Below are positions 28,219 to 36,921 of a stretch of DNA of 64,000 nt, one piece after another. Position numbers and translations under genes: made by a program. The notes under the pieces are model-generated. The model worked only from the letters and a program-made list of their open reading frames with translations, was not told the origin of the DNA and searched no databases. The stretch is taken from contig NZ_CP033219.1 in the NCBI RefSeq assembly GCF_004006175.1, forward strand, positions 1,426,001 to 1,490,000, given 5' to 3'. Positions within the stretch are counted from its first letter, which is position 1. Each line of letters opens with the position of its first letter. The stretch comes from Parasedimentitalea marina. GTDB lineage: Bacteria; Pseudomonadota; Alphaproteobacteria; Rhodobacterales; Rhodobacteraceae.

Positions 28219-29538
28219 CTAGAACTCTGCTGCTTGAATTTCTGTGCTTAGCGTTACAATACGATCCAATTGCGCCGAGATTCTGCCCTGGAAGACACCC
28301 AGTTGATCGATGATCGCCGTCAGAGCCTCACCCTCAGTTGGGAGGCGGGCACTTTCGATTTTGCACAAAACTCTTGTTGAGCTAAGCCCAAGGAAGTGGC
28401 GGTGCATGACTTTGCAGGCATTCAGAATACGGTCAGCCTCAAAATTGACATTCGCCAAACCAGCGCGTGTGCGATCACGTTGTTCGGCTACAAGTTTGGC
28501 AAGAATTTTGCGCTCCTGGTCTAGAACAATCCCGTCTACGGAATGTTCTTCAGCTTTCAGTTGAGCGTCGCATTCATCCAAAATACGAGCCATGCACTCG
28601 ATAAACATGCTGTTGTTCACGGCGCTTTTAATCGAGGCAAAATTGCTTTCTTCACCCAAAACATGTGTCGCAAACCAGTCCGACATTGCGCGCGACATTG
28701 TGCCATAATTCTGCGACAGAACCGTCACTGGCCCACCGGCCGGTTCGATACGGGACGCAATAACGCGCAAATTATGCGGGATGGTTCTCATGGCCTCAAA
28801 CTCATGAACCAGAGCTTCTGTTTCTTGGGTCAGGTTTTCAGAGTTTTGAAGCATGAACCTGAAGTCTTTGATTTTTGGATCTTCGATACGTTTCAATCCA
28901 ACGTCTCGTGCAATCAGCTCTTCAGTCAGCGCATGGGCCGCGAAACTGTGATAATCGTCAAAGCCGAGTGCCTTTAACTGCTCCAACAAAAGTTTGGCGC
29001 TTGCCTCGGGGCTTAACGCATCATTTTTTTCAGCGGCCAATAGTGTTTCATATTCAGTGATGATTGTGGAGAACAAGGGGCTGGATGGCTTGATGCGAGC
29101 GGACAAGTAACCATCTTCGCAGGGAACAATAACTGCATAGACCCAGTAATGTAGCCCATCTGATGCTTTGTTCTTAACATAAGCGCCCATGAATTCACCG
29201 GCTTGCAGGGTATCCCAAAAGACTTGGAATACGCCGCGTGGCATATCGGGATGGCGAATGATATTATGCGGTTTACCCAACATTTCATCGGGCTGAAAAT
29301 TGGCAACGCGTTGGAATACATGGTTGAAAGCGCGAATAATTCCACGATCATCAGTGCGAGAAAAGAATACTTCGTCTAAACTGAACGGGGCCTCTCCGGA
29401 TGTTGGGCGGCTTTCTTTGCGACGATCATGAAAAGACAATAGTTCGATCCCATACAAGTTAAGTTGCTTGTGAAAACCTTTAAGGGTAACTCGTTCCAAA
29501 ACTGTTAATTCTTGCCTATGTTGGGAGTGCTGCATCAC
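28219..29538 (-). CDS. PAS-domain sensory protein, Aer-like PAS, no classic output domain
   Basis: A 439-residue soluble protein. Residues about 55-165 form a PAS domain of the Aer type (RGIIRAFNHVFQRVANF, PHNIIRHPDMPRGVFQVFWD). The rest is long alpha-helix and lacks the methyl-accepting chemoreceptor hairpin, a kinase or a GGDEF domain, so how it signals is unknown. Heme or FAD in the PAS domain is possible given the Aer resemblance. It overlaps the end of an Lrp-type gene by 23 bases on the same strand, so the two are translated together. Confidence 0.72.
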   Translation of the reverse strand: MMQHSQHRQELTVLERVTLKGFHKQLNLYGIELLSFHDRRKESRPTSGEAPFSLDEVFFSRTDDRGIIRAFNHVFQRVANFQPDEMLGKPHNIIRHPDMPRGVFQVFWDTLQAGEFMGAYVKNKASDGLHYWVYAVIVPCEDGYLSARIKPSSPLFSTIITEYETLLAAEKNDALSPEASAKLLLEQLKALGFDDYHSFAAHALTEELIARDVGLKRIEDPKIKDFRFMLQNSENLTQETEALVHEFEAMRTIPHNLRVIASRIEPAGGPVTVLSQNYGTMSRAMSDWFATHVLGEESNFASIKSAVNNSMFIECMARILDECDAQLKAEEHSVDGIVLDQERKILAKLVAEQRDRTRAGLANVNFEADRILNACKVMHRHFLGLSSTRVLCKIESARLPTEGEALTAIIDQLGVFQGRISAQLDRIVTLSTEIQAAEF

Positions 29539-29971
29539 GTTTTAACTGGTCCATTACGATCTGACTTTGGACCCGTGCCACAGCTGGATGCGGAAGCAGA
29601 ACTTCGTGCAACAAAGTGTTCAACTCGGGCAAGTCTGCACAGTAAACCCGTAGCAGGTAATCTGCATCTCCGGTCATCGTCCACGCTGACGTAATTTCAG
29701 GGCGGGTGCTGATCAGACTTGCAAAACTGGAGGATTGTTCCGGTCCATGACTGCTAAGATGGACTTGCACAAATCCCTGCACCAATAGTCCGATTTTTGT
29801 AGCATTGAGGCGGGCAAAATAGCCTTGAATGTACCCCTCGCTTTCCAATCGTTGACGGCGCCGTCCGGCCTGACTGGGAGAAAGATTCAGCAATTCACCC
29901 AGTTGCTGGGCTGTCAAATGGGCGTCAGCCTGTAACGCGGCAAGGAGTTTCGTGTCTGTGGCGTCCAGCAT
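29516..29971 (-). CDS. Lrp/AsnC-family transcriptional regulator
   Basis: A 151-residue protein with an N-terminal helix-turn-helix (DTKLLAALQADAHLTAQQL ... SPSQAGRRRQRLE) and a RAM ligand domain (MTGDADYLLRVYCADLPEL). Its stop codon lies inside the start of the PAS-domain gene. Target genes are not evident; its ATG side faces a 332-base region with no gene. It may sense an amino acid and regulate its own operon, by family analogy. Confidence 0.9.
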   Translation of the reverse strand: MLDATDTKLLAALQADAHLTAQQLGELLNLSPSQAGRRRQRLESEGYIQGYFARLNATKIGLLVQGFVQVHLSSHGPEQSSSFASLISTRPEITSAWTMTGDADYLLRVYCADLPELNTLLHEVLLPHPAVARVQSQIVMDQLKRDAALPT

Positions 29972-30303
29972 ATGCGTACCTTTGTCATATATCTTTAAAA
30001 ATCCGGGATTTCTGCGCGGAATTTTAGGAGTGTATGCAGATATCTGAGCAATTCAAGCCAATGGGCGCAGTGTGCTGTTCGGGGTGTCTGCCAATTGGTG
30101 CGATGATCAATTGCGGAGCATGAGGACAGCGGGAAGCAGCTGGAAAGGCACAGAAATCAGATCTGGAGATCCTGCGTCAAACTTGGTTTTGGCGAATGAT
30201 GTTTCAAGGCGCTCTTTAAAACGATTGAGCGTGGTGTACGAAACTTATTTGATACCGATGACTGGATCAGGCGACGACCGCCTTAGCCCACCTGTGCCAA
30301 TGT
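29972..30303. other. Intergenic region without visible gene
   Basis: A 332-base gap upstream of the Lrp-type gene and downstream of the large PilP/GspC-tailed gene. Only weak open frames are present; no RNA gene or terminator stands out. Confidence 0.4.
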
Positions 30304-32853
30304 TTAGCCGTTTGGCATTTTTAAAGTCACGTTACGCCCGCCTCTTTGGTAGCGCAATTCGGCATCACCGATCGCCACCACTTGACCACCATCAATCTTG
30401 TCGCCCACCTTAACTTTCTTATAACGGCCCGAGGACAAGCGAACCAGTGCGCGGCGGTTTGAAGGTGTTCCATAGACGCCGATCAGATTGACTTTCCTCA
30501 GATTGATCGAGTTTTCCATCGTAGCCTGCCGCGCGACTGAGGCAGAGGTTGGGATCGAAGGTGTCACTGTCGCGGGGGCAATGGACGCGGGTTGATTGAG
30601 AATTCCAGCAACGGAGGCCGCGGCTGAGGCAGGGGTATTATTATTAGAGTTTCGCCGGGCCCGGTCCACAAGATTGGCAAAATTTGCCGGCCGGGACCTG
30701 GGCACAGTTGATGTCGCAATCGCTTGATCTGTGGTGGGCAGGCTGTTTTCGTTTTCAGGTCGGGCGGTGGCGGGACGTGCCCGCGGCCGTTTTTGACCCA
30801 GTTCAGCCAGGCTGAGGCCGCCAAGCTGGGCACGTTCTGCTCGCTCCACCAGATCGTCAGGACGCGCCCGCGGCCGTAGTCGCGCCAGCACCGCTTGTTG
30901 TTCGCTGACCTGAGCTTCGGCAGCAAGATCGGGGCGGTCGGGTGTTGGCGGCGGCACTAGGTTGGGGCGGCCTAGGAAAACCATTACACCGTCGGGATTT
31001 AAGGTCCCTTCAGGAGTGGCCCGTACCAAGCCGCGTTCGTCCAGATCGAATGCACTTCCCGCGGCGGCTGGAGATATAACCGAGTTCAGTTCGGTGTCGG
31101 TGGTCAAGCTGCCCAAACTTGGCAGCGCAACTGCGTCCTGCGAAAGGTCTGTGTTGTCAATGGATGCAACGTAAAGGTTCTGAAGGCCGATAATTGCAGG
31201 TAATTCCGGTACTTCAGGGGCATTTTGCCAAATACCAACAGCGGCATATTGTGCGGCCTGAGACAGGTCTGACGGCGAAATAGCTGCGGTGTTTTCCACA
31301 CCATCAGATATAGCTTCGACATCTAAATCAGTACGCGGGGACTCCTGTAGGGCATCTAACACGGCAATGTCAGTGCCCGTCAATGCAGGCGGTTGGCTGG
31401 CCTCTTCAGTTGGAGTGACTGGCCGATCTGTCAGGTTCTCCGGCAGAGCACTAACCTGAGGTTCAATAATCTCCGTCAGTGGGTCTGGGTTGGTCACCGC
31501 AGAAGGGGCTGGTAAAACCGGGTTGACGTCTAGCGGTTGCACCGGAACGGTGTCTTCGATTGGCACCGGCGTCCCGGCAGGGTCATCAGTGGTATTCTCC
31601 TTGCCAAACGATATCCAAGTGGGATTTGAATAAACAGCCCAAGCGGCGATCGCAGCCATGAATAATATTAAGGCGGCAATCAATACAGGTCCCAGGAAAC
31701 GGGGCTTGCCGCCAATATTCTGCGGCTCCCGCATTGCAAAGGGATCGTTTTTTACTTTGCCAGACGCTGCTGTTTTGCCTGCGCCCGATGACTGGCTTGT
31801 GCCACGAGCAGCTTTAGCTGGTGCCGCCTTGGACGGGCCTGTTTGTCGGCGACTTGCGAATGCAGTATTTTCGGGCGGGGTTACCGGTGTTTCTGGGGGC
31901 GGAACCTGATCCGTGCTTGGGACCGAAGGGCCAGAAACCGATGTTTGGGAAGTTGCGGATCGCTCGATTTCCAGGCCTGGCAGAACCTGTGCATCAGAAA
32001 CAGAAGCATGTGCCAGAAGGGGGGCTGCATCCGGGAGGCGATGATCCGCATCGCCCGGTTGCAGCAAGGGCACCTGTTGAGTTGAGCTCGACTTGTCCGC
32101 CGCCGCCGTCTCCCGGCTGGCCCCCTGAAGGACCGGAGCACCATTTGTTGGTTTGTGGCGACGGCTGCTGAAACTGGGAACAGGGAGTGGGTCAGTGAGG
32201 GTAATCTGATCAGCCTGGTTTGGCTCTTCCACCTGTTTAGAACTACTTTGACTGGGCTCGTCTGGTTGGTCGTCAGCTGGTAGAGATGGTTCCGGCTGAG
32301 AAGGGGTTTTTGGAACATTGGCTGGGCCAATGTTGATCACGGCGATGCCATCAGGATCTACATCCGTGCCCCGGATGGCGCGTGCAGTGCCAAAGAAAGG
32401 TTCACCCAGAAAGGCTTCTTCGCCGGGGGCTGCAACAAAACTGGTAGGACCAAAACCATGGTTGACGGCAAAGGATTCCGCCTCTTCGAGAGTTTCAATG
32501 GCAACGGCTGCCACATGGGTCAAAACGCCGTCTTCTGAAAGGTCAAATGCCAGCTCATCAACGGGGTAGGGGGTGGCTCCATCCAGTGCAGCGCGCGCCA
32601 AATCCATCCGAACGCCGTTGTCGACAAGTCCAGTTTCCAGCGTCAGATATCGAATTTGGTCGTTTGGAACGATCAGTTTGCTGAATATCGGGCCAGAACT
32701 TAACTGTTTAGCTTTTTCCCGCAGGTCTGCCAGTGCCGCAACCAAATCGGCCGTGTCCAGTGCCACATCACCGACCAGCCGCCATCCTCCGGCGGCCCGG
32801 TGCAATAGGGAAATGCCATCCGGAGACAGCGATAGCGCAAAGCCTGGTTTCAT
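30304..32853 (-). CDS. Large single-pass protein with PilP/GspC-like C-terminal domain
   Basis: A product of about 849 residues, unrecognised as a whole. Residues 1-170 are a folded cytoplasmic domain of ASKHA-like look (FALSLSPDGISLLHR, FSKLIVPNDQIRYLTLE). A Pro/Ser/Gln-rich linker leads to one membrane helix (PVLIAALILFMAAIAAWAVY). A long, low-complexity outer part holds repeated RARP/RPRARP motifs, and the last 75 residues (VNLIGVYGTPSNRRALVRL, VKVGDKIDGGQVVAIGD) resemble the periplasmic domain of GspC/PilP secretion and pilus proteins. The plan suggests an inner-membrane scaffold with a pilus-like partner. No other pilus genes are near. ATG 32853 fits the domain start; a longer frame to 32997 is possible. 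Confidence 0.68.
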   Translation of the reverse strand: MKPGFALSLSPDGISLLHRAAGGWRLVGDVALDTADLVAALADLREKAKQLSSGPIFSKLIVPNDQIRYLTLETGLVDNGVRMDLARAALDGATPYPVDELAFDLSEDGVLTHVAAVAIETLEEAESFAVNHGFGPTSFVAAPGEEAFLGEPFFGTARAIRGTDVDPDGIAVINIGPANVPKTPSQPEPSLPADDQPDEPSQSSSKQVEEPNQADQITLTDPLPVPSFSSRRHKPTNGAPVLQGASRETAAADKSSSTQQVPLLQPGDADHRLPDAAPLLAHASVSDAQVLPGLEIERSATSQTSVSGPSVPSTDQVPPPETPVTPPENTAFASRRQTGPSKAAPAKAARGTSQSSGAGKTAASGKVKNDPFAMREPQNIGGKPRFLGPVLIAALILFMAAIAAWAVYSNPTWISFGKENTTDDPAGTPVPIEDTVPVQPLDVNPVLPAPSAVTNPDPLTEIIEPQVSALPENLTDRPVTPTEEASQPPALTGTDIAVLDALQESPRTDLDVEAISDGVENTAAISPSDLSQAAQYAAVGIWQNAPEVPELPAIIGLQNLYVASIDNTDLSQDAVALPSLGSLTTDTELNSVISPAAAGSAFDLDERGLVRATPEGTLNPDGVMVFLGRPNLVPPPTPDRPDLAAEAQVSEQQAVLARLRPRARPDDLVERAERAQLGGLSLAELGQKRPRARPATARPENENSLPTTDQAIATSTVPRSRPANFANLVDRARRNSNNNTPASAAASVAGILNQPASIAPATVTPSIPTSASVARQATMENSINLRKVNLIGVYGTPSNRRALVRLSSGRYKKVKVGDKIDGGQVVAIGDAELRYQRGGRNVTLKMPNG

Positions 32854-33024
32854 GATGTGGTCTGACCATCCAAATCGTTTGTGCCCACGAGAGTGTTGCA
32901 ACCATGTCGGCTTGCGCTCTAACTCTAGAACATGAGAGCGCCGAGGAAAAGTAAAACACTCACGATCCACCTTGTAAGTCTCGTCCACTGCCGCCATTTA
33001 TTTCCTTTTAGGGAGAGTTTTGGC

Positions 33025-33744
33025 ATGAAAAGTAATCGTTTCCTTGTTTCAGCCGTGCTTTTGGTGTTGTCAGGCGGGGTTGGATGGTCGGCTGATATAT
33101 CACCACTGCGACAGATCGCCGTCTCCGGCGAGGCCCATATCGAAGTCCCACCTTCACAAGCTTTGATTGCATTGGGCGTCGTCAACGAGGCGGATCAGGC
33201 TGGTGACGCAATGCGGGTTGTGTCAAAATCAATGGTCGCGGTGATCGATAGGTTGCATGTTGCGGGGATCGATCCCGGCGATATTCAGACCCAGCAGATA
33301 TCAGTGTCGCCCAACCGACGGCAATCCGGATCACTGAGCAGCGGCAATGACCGCAAAATTGCCAGCTTCACGGCCAGAAACACTGTGCAGATACGGGTTC
33401 GAGATCTGGATGACTTAGGCGAGATTTTGGATCAGGTGCTGCAGGCCGGAGCAAATGAATTTCGGGGCCTGCAATTTGGGGTCGCCGATACGGCAGCGGT
33501 CCGAGATCAAATCCGCGGCGCAGCGGTCAAGGATGCCATACGCAAAGCTGAGCAATTGGCCACAGCGGCAGGGGTTACTTTGGGGCCGGTGTTGTCGATT
33601 ACAGATACCGGCGGCGGCGGTGGCCGTCCCATGCCAATGGAAATGGCGCGCAGTACAGCGATCCCCATCGAGGCGGGACAGCTAAGTTTTTCGCATACAG
33701 TGTCCATGGTGTTTGAAATTTCAGCCCCTGTGACAACTGATTAA
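33025..33744 (+). CDS. SIMPL-domain (DUF541) periplasmic protein
   Basis: A 239-residue protein with a signal peptide (FLVSAVLLVLSGGVGWSA) and a SIMPL domain: ISVSGEAHIEVPP-type start (here IAVSGEAHIEVPPSQA), VQIRVRDLDDLGEILDQVL in the centre and the FSHTVSMVFEI end. The family is periplasmic or outer-membrane associated, with poorly known, stress-related roles. AGGGAGAG precedes ATG 33025. It is divergent from the large membrane protein (171-base gap) and ends in a terminator. Confidence 0.88.
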   Translation: MKSNRFLVSAVLLVLSGGVGWSADISPLRQIAVSGEAHIEVPPSQALIALGVVNEADQAGDAMRVVSKSMVAVIDRLHVAGIDPGDIQTQQISVSPNRRQSGSLSSGNDRKIASFTARNTVQIRVRDLDDLGEILDQVLQAGANEFRGLQFGVADTAAVRDQIRGAAVKDAIRKAEQLATAAGVTLGPVLSITDTGGGGGRPMPMEMARSTAIPIEAGQLSFSHTVSMVFEISAPVTTD

Positions 33745-33745
33745 T

Positions 33746-33774
33746 AAAGACCGGGCGTTTTGCCCGATCTTTCC
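33746..33774 (+). terminator. Rho-independent terminator after the SIMPL gene
   Basis: AAGA-C-CGGGC and GCCCG-A-TCTT pair with one internal mismatch around GTTTT and run into TTTCC. It lies just after the stop codon and also separates the convergent metY gene. Confidence 0.75.
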
Positions 33775-33794
33775 TGTCTGGGTGATTGCTGAAA

Positions 33795-35087
33795 TTAGCT
33801 GCAGGCTTTGGTCAAAGCCTGATCTAGATCTGCGATCAGGTCTTTGCTGTCCTCAATGCCAATGGACAAGCGTACCACATTGGGACCAGCCCCTGCTGCC
33901 TCTTGTTGTTCAAGTGACAATTGCCGATGGGTGGTCGAGGCCGAATGGATGATCAGTGATCGGGTATCGCCAAGGTTAGCGACGTGGCTGAACAGTTCCA
34001 GCGTGCTGACCAGTTCCACACAGGCATCATAGCCGCCTTTGACCGCAAAGGTGAACAGCCCGCCAGCGCCTTTAGGATAACAGGCTTTGGCCCGATCATA
34101 ATATGGCGAGGACGGTAAGCCGGCGTAGGTGACATAATCCACCCGGTCGTCATTTTCCAACCAGGCAGCAACGGTTTCAGCGTTTTCAACATGGCGCTGC
34201 ATCCGCAACGACAGGGTCTCGATCCCCATTAATGTGTAATGTGCAGCCTGTGGGTTCATGGTCATGCCCAGATCGCGCAACCCGATGGCGATACCGTGAA
34301 ACGTGAACGCCAATCCACCAAATGTTTCGTGGAACGTCAGCCCGTGATAGGCAGGCTCCGGCGCACTCAGCGATGGGAACTTGTCGTTGGCCGACCAGTC
34401 AAACGTTCCCGAGTCAACAATACAGCCGCCAGTGACGGTGCCGTTGCCCGTCAGGTATTTCGTGGTCGAATGCACAACCAGTGTCGCACCCTGTTTGATA
34501 GGGTTGCACAGATAGGGTGTCGCCGAGGTGTTGTCGACAATCAGAGGAATGCCAGCCGCGTCCGATACGTCAGCCAGCGCGCGGATGTCGGTGACATAGC
34601 CACCCGGATTGGCAATGGATTCACAAAAAACAGCGCGGGTGTTGTCATCGATCGCGGCCGCGACAGCCTCCAGATCGTCTGTATCAACAAATTTGGCGTT
34701 CCAGCCAAAGCGCTTGATGGTTTGGCTCAACTGGGTGACTGTACCGCCATACAGTCGGGTCGAAGCCACGACATTGCAACCGGGCTGCATCAGTGGAAAC
34801 AGAGCCATGATTTGCGCCGCATGCCCCGAAGAACAGCAAACCGCCCCGACTCCACCTTCCAATGTGGCGATGCGTTCCTGCAATACAGCCACTGTCGGAT
34901 TGGTCAGGCGCGAATAGATGAACCCGACCTCTTGCAGATTGAACAAGGCAGCGGCGTGGTCCGCATCACGAAAGACATAGCCTGTGGTCTGGTAAATTGG
35001 CGTCTGACGCGCGCCAGTGGCCGGGTCGGGTTTGGCGCCGGCGTGAATCTGCAAAGTGTCAAATCCGAAAGTGGGTCCGTCTGTCAT
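33795..35087 (-). CDS. metY: O-acetylhomoserine sulfhydrylase (Cys/Met metabolism PLP enzyme)
   Basis: A 430-residue PLP-dependent enzyme forming homocysteine from O-acetylhomoserine and sulfide. The PLP lysine is Lys210 in VVHSTTKYLTG; the phosphate-binding SSGHAAQ is near residue 86-92 and SRLTNPT near 59-65. Length (about 430) separates it from the shorter cystathionine enzymes. ATG 35087 with AGGGAGAC upstream overlaps the TGA of a 41-codon upstream ORF (ATGA), so translation is probably coupled. O-succinylhomoserine use (MetZ-like) cannot be excluded. Confidence 0.93.
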   Translation of the reverse strand: MTDGPTFGFDTLQIHAGAKPDPATGARQTPIYQTTGYVFRDADHAAALFNLQEVGFIYSRLTNPTVAVLQERIATLEGGVGAVCCSSGHAAQIMALFPLMQPGCNVVASTRLYGGTVTQLSQTIKRFGWNAKFVDTDDLEAVAAAIDDNTRAVFCESIANPGGYVTDIRALADVSDAAGIPLIVDNTSATPYLCNPIKQGATLVVHSTTKYLTGNGTVTGGCIVDSGTFDWSANDKFPSLSAPEPAYHGLTFHETFGGLAFTFHGIAIGLRDLGMTMNPQAAHYTLMGIETLSLRMQRHVENAETVAAWLENDDRVDYVTYAGLPSSPYYDRAKACYPKGAGGLFTFAVKGGYDACVELVSTLELFSHVANLGDTRSLIIHSASTTHRQLSLEQQEAAGAGPNVVRLSIGIEDSKDLIADLDQALTKACS

Positions 35088-35209
35088 CGTTCTGTCTCCC
35101 TGAAGTATGCATTTTTTTGTTTGGCCATAAAACACCCGATTACCCCGCTTAACGCAAGCGCGATAATTGTCAGGACATGGCCGTAAATCACTTGGATCCT
35201 CAGCTTCAT
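35084..35209 (-). CDS. Possible 41-residue membrane micropeptide coupled to metY
   Basis: A short frame from ATG 35209 ends in TGA that overlaps the metY start codon by four bases. The predicted peptide begins basic (MKLRIQ), has one hydrophobic helix of about 20 residues (VLTIIALALSGVIGCFMA) and ends in a charged tail (KQKNAYFRETER). The membrane-protein pattern and the stop/start overlap argue for a real gene; the lack of a clear ribosome site and the position of its ATG inside a dispersed repeat argue against it. Confidence 0.42.
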   Translation of the reverse strand: MKLRIQVIYGHVLTIIALALSGVIGCFMAKQKNAYFRETER

Positions 35210-35246
35210 CTGGCTGGAAATATCCCGGGGTTTGGGGCAGCGCCCC
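35208..35246 (-). repeat. Rhodobacterales-type intergenic repeat, copy 2
   Basis: Read on the minus strand it gives a GGGGC-GCT-GCCCC hairpin, then CCCCGGGATATTTCC and AGATGAAG. The spacing and the ends match copy 1 at 3521-3569. It lies between the glycosyltransferase-like gene and metY. Confidence 0.5.
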
Positions 35247-35258
35247 ATTTCCATCCTC

Positions 35259-36248
35259 TCAACGCATCCAAAATCCGGCCTTTTTGATCTGATTGCGAAT
35301 GGCCTGTTCCCGCTTGGGCAGATTGGCACGATCAAACATGGCCCGCACTTTTTCGCCGCGCTTTTGATAGACCATACGTTTCATCGGCTCTGACCCTTTC
35401 AACACTTTCTTGATCTTGTTTGGCGCGCTGATTTCAGTCAAAACATCGACCACCCGGTCGCTCTCGCGGGCATAAAGCAGCGGCAGGACCCGATAATGAC
35501 AACTGACATCTCCATCCAGATAACCCTCGGGCAGGGTCTCACGGCCTCCGCCAAAGGAATGTATGACCAGCGGTAAGACAACCTGATCCAGCCAGGGATC
35601 CAGCGTCTGCCCGATCAACTCGGGCGGCAGATCGTTGCGCACTGACTGCGCGTAGACCAAAAAGCGCTTACCAAAGGCCCGCGGGCAGGCACCGTAGAAA
35701 AAACCAGCATTGAAATATAGATATCGCTGCCAGTATTCATCTGGTTGGCCTAAATCCATGCTGCTGTCAAAATCCAGCCCAAACCGCGTATATAGAGCGC
35801 GCCAGATTTCTGTATACCCGGGACCATAGAGCGTTGGTTTCGGCCATGTCCCTTCGCGACGCATCGAGGCTGAGGGGCGGGAGAAATCAAAAGGCACCGA
35901 CATCAGATCCCCGGTGATCAATGTGTCGGTGTCAAAGAACACAAAGGGCTCGCCCTCTGGCATCTCCTTAAGGGCCTCGATCTTGTTGCCATAGGGGTAG
36001 TCTTGCCCGAATACAGAATTCTCAAACGGCAGGATTTCAGCGCCTAGCTGCGCAAGCGCCGTTAGAACAGCCTCATCGCGAATGCTGGGATCATTTTTCC
36101 AGTTTGGCCCGGGTTGCGGGACGGCAACAAACAGGCGGCCGTCGAAATCGGGTGCGCAGTGGCGCAGGGATGCGGCAAACAGCAGTGCCTCATATTGCAG
36201 GCGCCCTGATTGACCGACAACCATCACGTTAAAGGATTTATTTCCCAT
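35259..36248 (-). CDS. Glycosyltransferase-like protein
   Basis: A 329-residue protein with a GT-A-like N-terminal half: FNVMVVGQSGRLQYEALLFA, then a DxD-type FFDTDTLI near residue 112, which would bind the metal and sugar nucleotide. A Tyr/Phe-rich acceptor region and a basic C-terminal tail (QIKKAGFW) follow. No signal peptide, so cytoplasmic. The acceptor and sugar are unknown, and the call rests on the DxD and overall plan. ATG 36248 has GAGGG upstream. Confidence 0.6.
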   Translation of the reverse strand: MGNKSFNVMVVGQSGRLQYEALLFAASLRHCAPDFDGRLFVAVPQPGPNWKNDPSIRDEAVLTALAQLGAEILPFENSVFGQDYPYGNKIEALKEMPEGEPFVFFDTDTLITGDLMSVPFDFSRPSASMRREGTWPKPTLYGPGYTEIWRALYTRFGLDFDSSMDLGQPDEYWQRYLYFNAGFFYGACPRAFGKRFLVYAQSVRNDLPPELIGQTLDPWLDQVVLPLVIHSFGGGRETLPEGYLDGDVSCHYRVLPLLYARESDRVVDVLTEISAPNKIKKVLKGSEPMKRMVYQKRGEKVRAMFDRANLPKREQAIRNQIKKAGFWMR

Positions 36249-36390
36249 GCCGCCCTCATCTACCATCCCTGCCAGGGGTCTCAGTCACCTGTTAACTTGA
36301 CTATAGGTGTGGCAGCTGCAGTCCAAAAGTCTACAATCGTGTTACAGGACGATTTTCTTGAGTATAGTAGCCGGTATTGGAGTTTTAGAA

Positions 36391-36873
36391 ATGTTCGATC
36401 TTTTTATGGCAGTCGTGGCTTCAGGAGTTATGTCGGCAAGCGGGGGGACTTCAACAGGGAGCGTCACCGTGCCCATGGCGCCTGAAACGACCCTGATCGC
36501 TGAGCCGCAAGTGCCAACAGGGCAGTTTACCACCGCAGTTGAGGTGAAACCCATTTTGGGAATGACCAAGGGCAATTGGATTTCTGTCCGGGAATTTGAT
36601 GGCCAGGATCTGCTGTATGTCACCCACCTGTGGGCTTGGCGCTGCGGATTGGTGGAGTTGAAACTGGGCATCAATGGCGCCGCGCCCGAGGTTTGGCCAC
36701 TGCCCGAGTGTCATTTGGATCAAGGCGCACCCAATGGAATTACAGATGCCGATGGCCTGCCGTACCGCAGTTTTGATCTTGGATCGATCAATCAGATTGA
36801 GGTTCAGATAACTTACGATGATCTGACAAAAGAGCAGGTGACATTCGACCGAATGGGGCAGCCGAAGAACTAG
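36391..36873 (+). CDS. Small protein of unknown function, possibly exported
   Basis: A product of about 160 residues. A short hydrophobic N-terminus (MFDLFMAVVASGVMSASGG) may be a signal peptide; the rest is a compact beta-rich domain with one CxxxE-type pair (RCGLVEL ... LPECHLDQ). I do not recognise the family. GGAG lies 14 bases before ATG 36391; earlier in-frame starts exist. Divergent from the glycosyltransferase-like gene and convergent with modC. Confidence 0.62.
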   Translation: MFDLFMAVVASGVMSASGGTSTGSVTVPMAPETTLIAEPQVPTGQFTTAVEVKPILGMTKGNWISVREFDGQDLLYVTHLWAWRCGLVELKLGINGAAPEVWPLPECHLDQGAPNGITDADGLPYRSFDLGSINQIEVQITYDDLTKEQVTFDRMGQPKN

Positions 36874-36921
36874 GCTGGCGCTGATAGCGGCAAGATCTGT
36901 GTGGGCTCCTGACGTTATGGT

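Noticed and set aside
34239..35186. Plus-strand open frame of 315 codons across metY
   Set aside because: Antisense shadow of the strong MetY gene with no ribosome site or recognisable domain.
35088..35258. SAM-type riboswitch upstream of metY
   Set aside because: Alphaproteobacterial met genes often have SAM riboswitches, but I could not fold the known core here, and the stretch is better explained by a repeat plus a coupled small frame.
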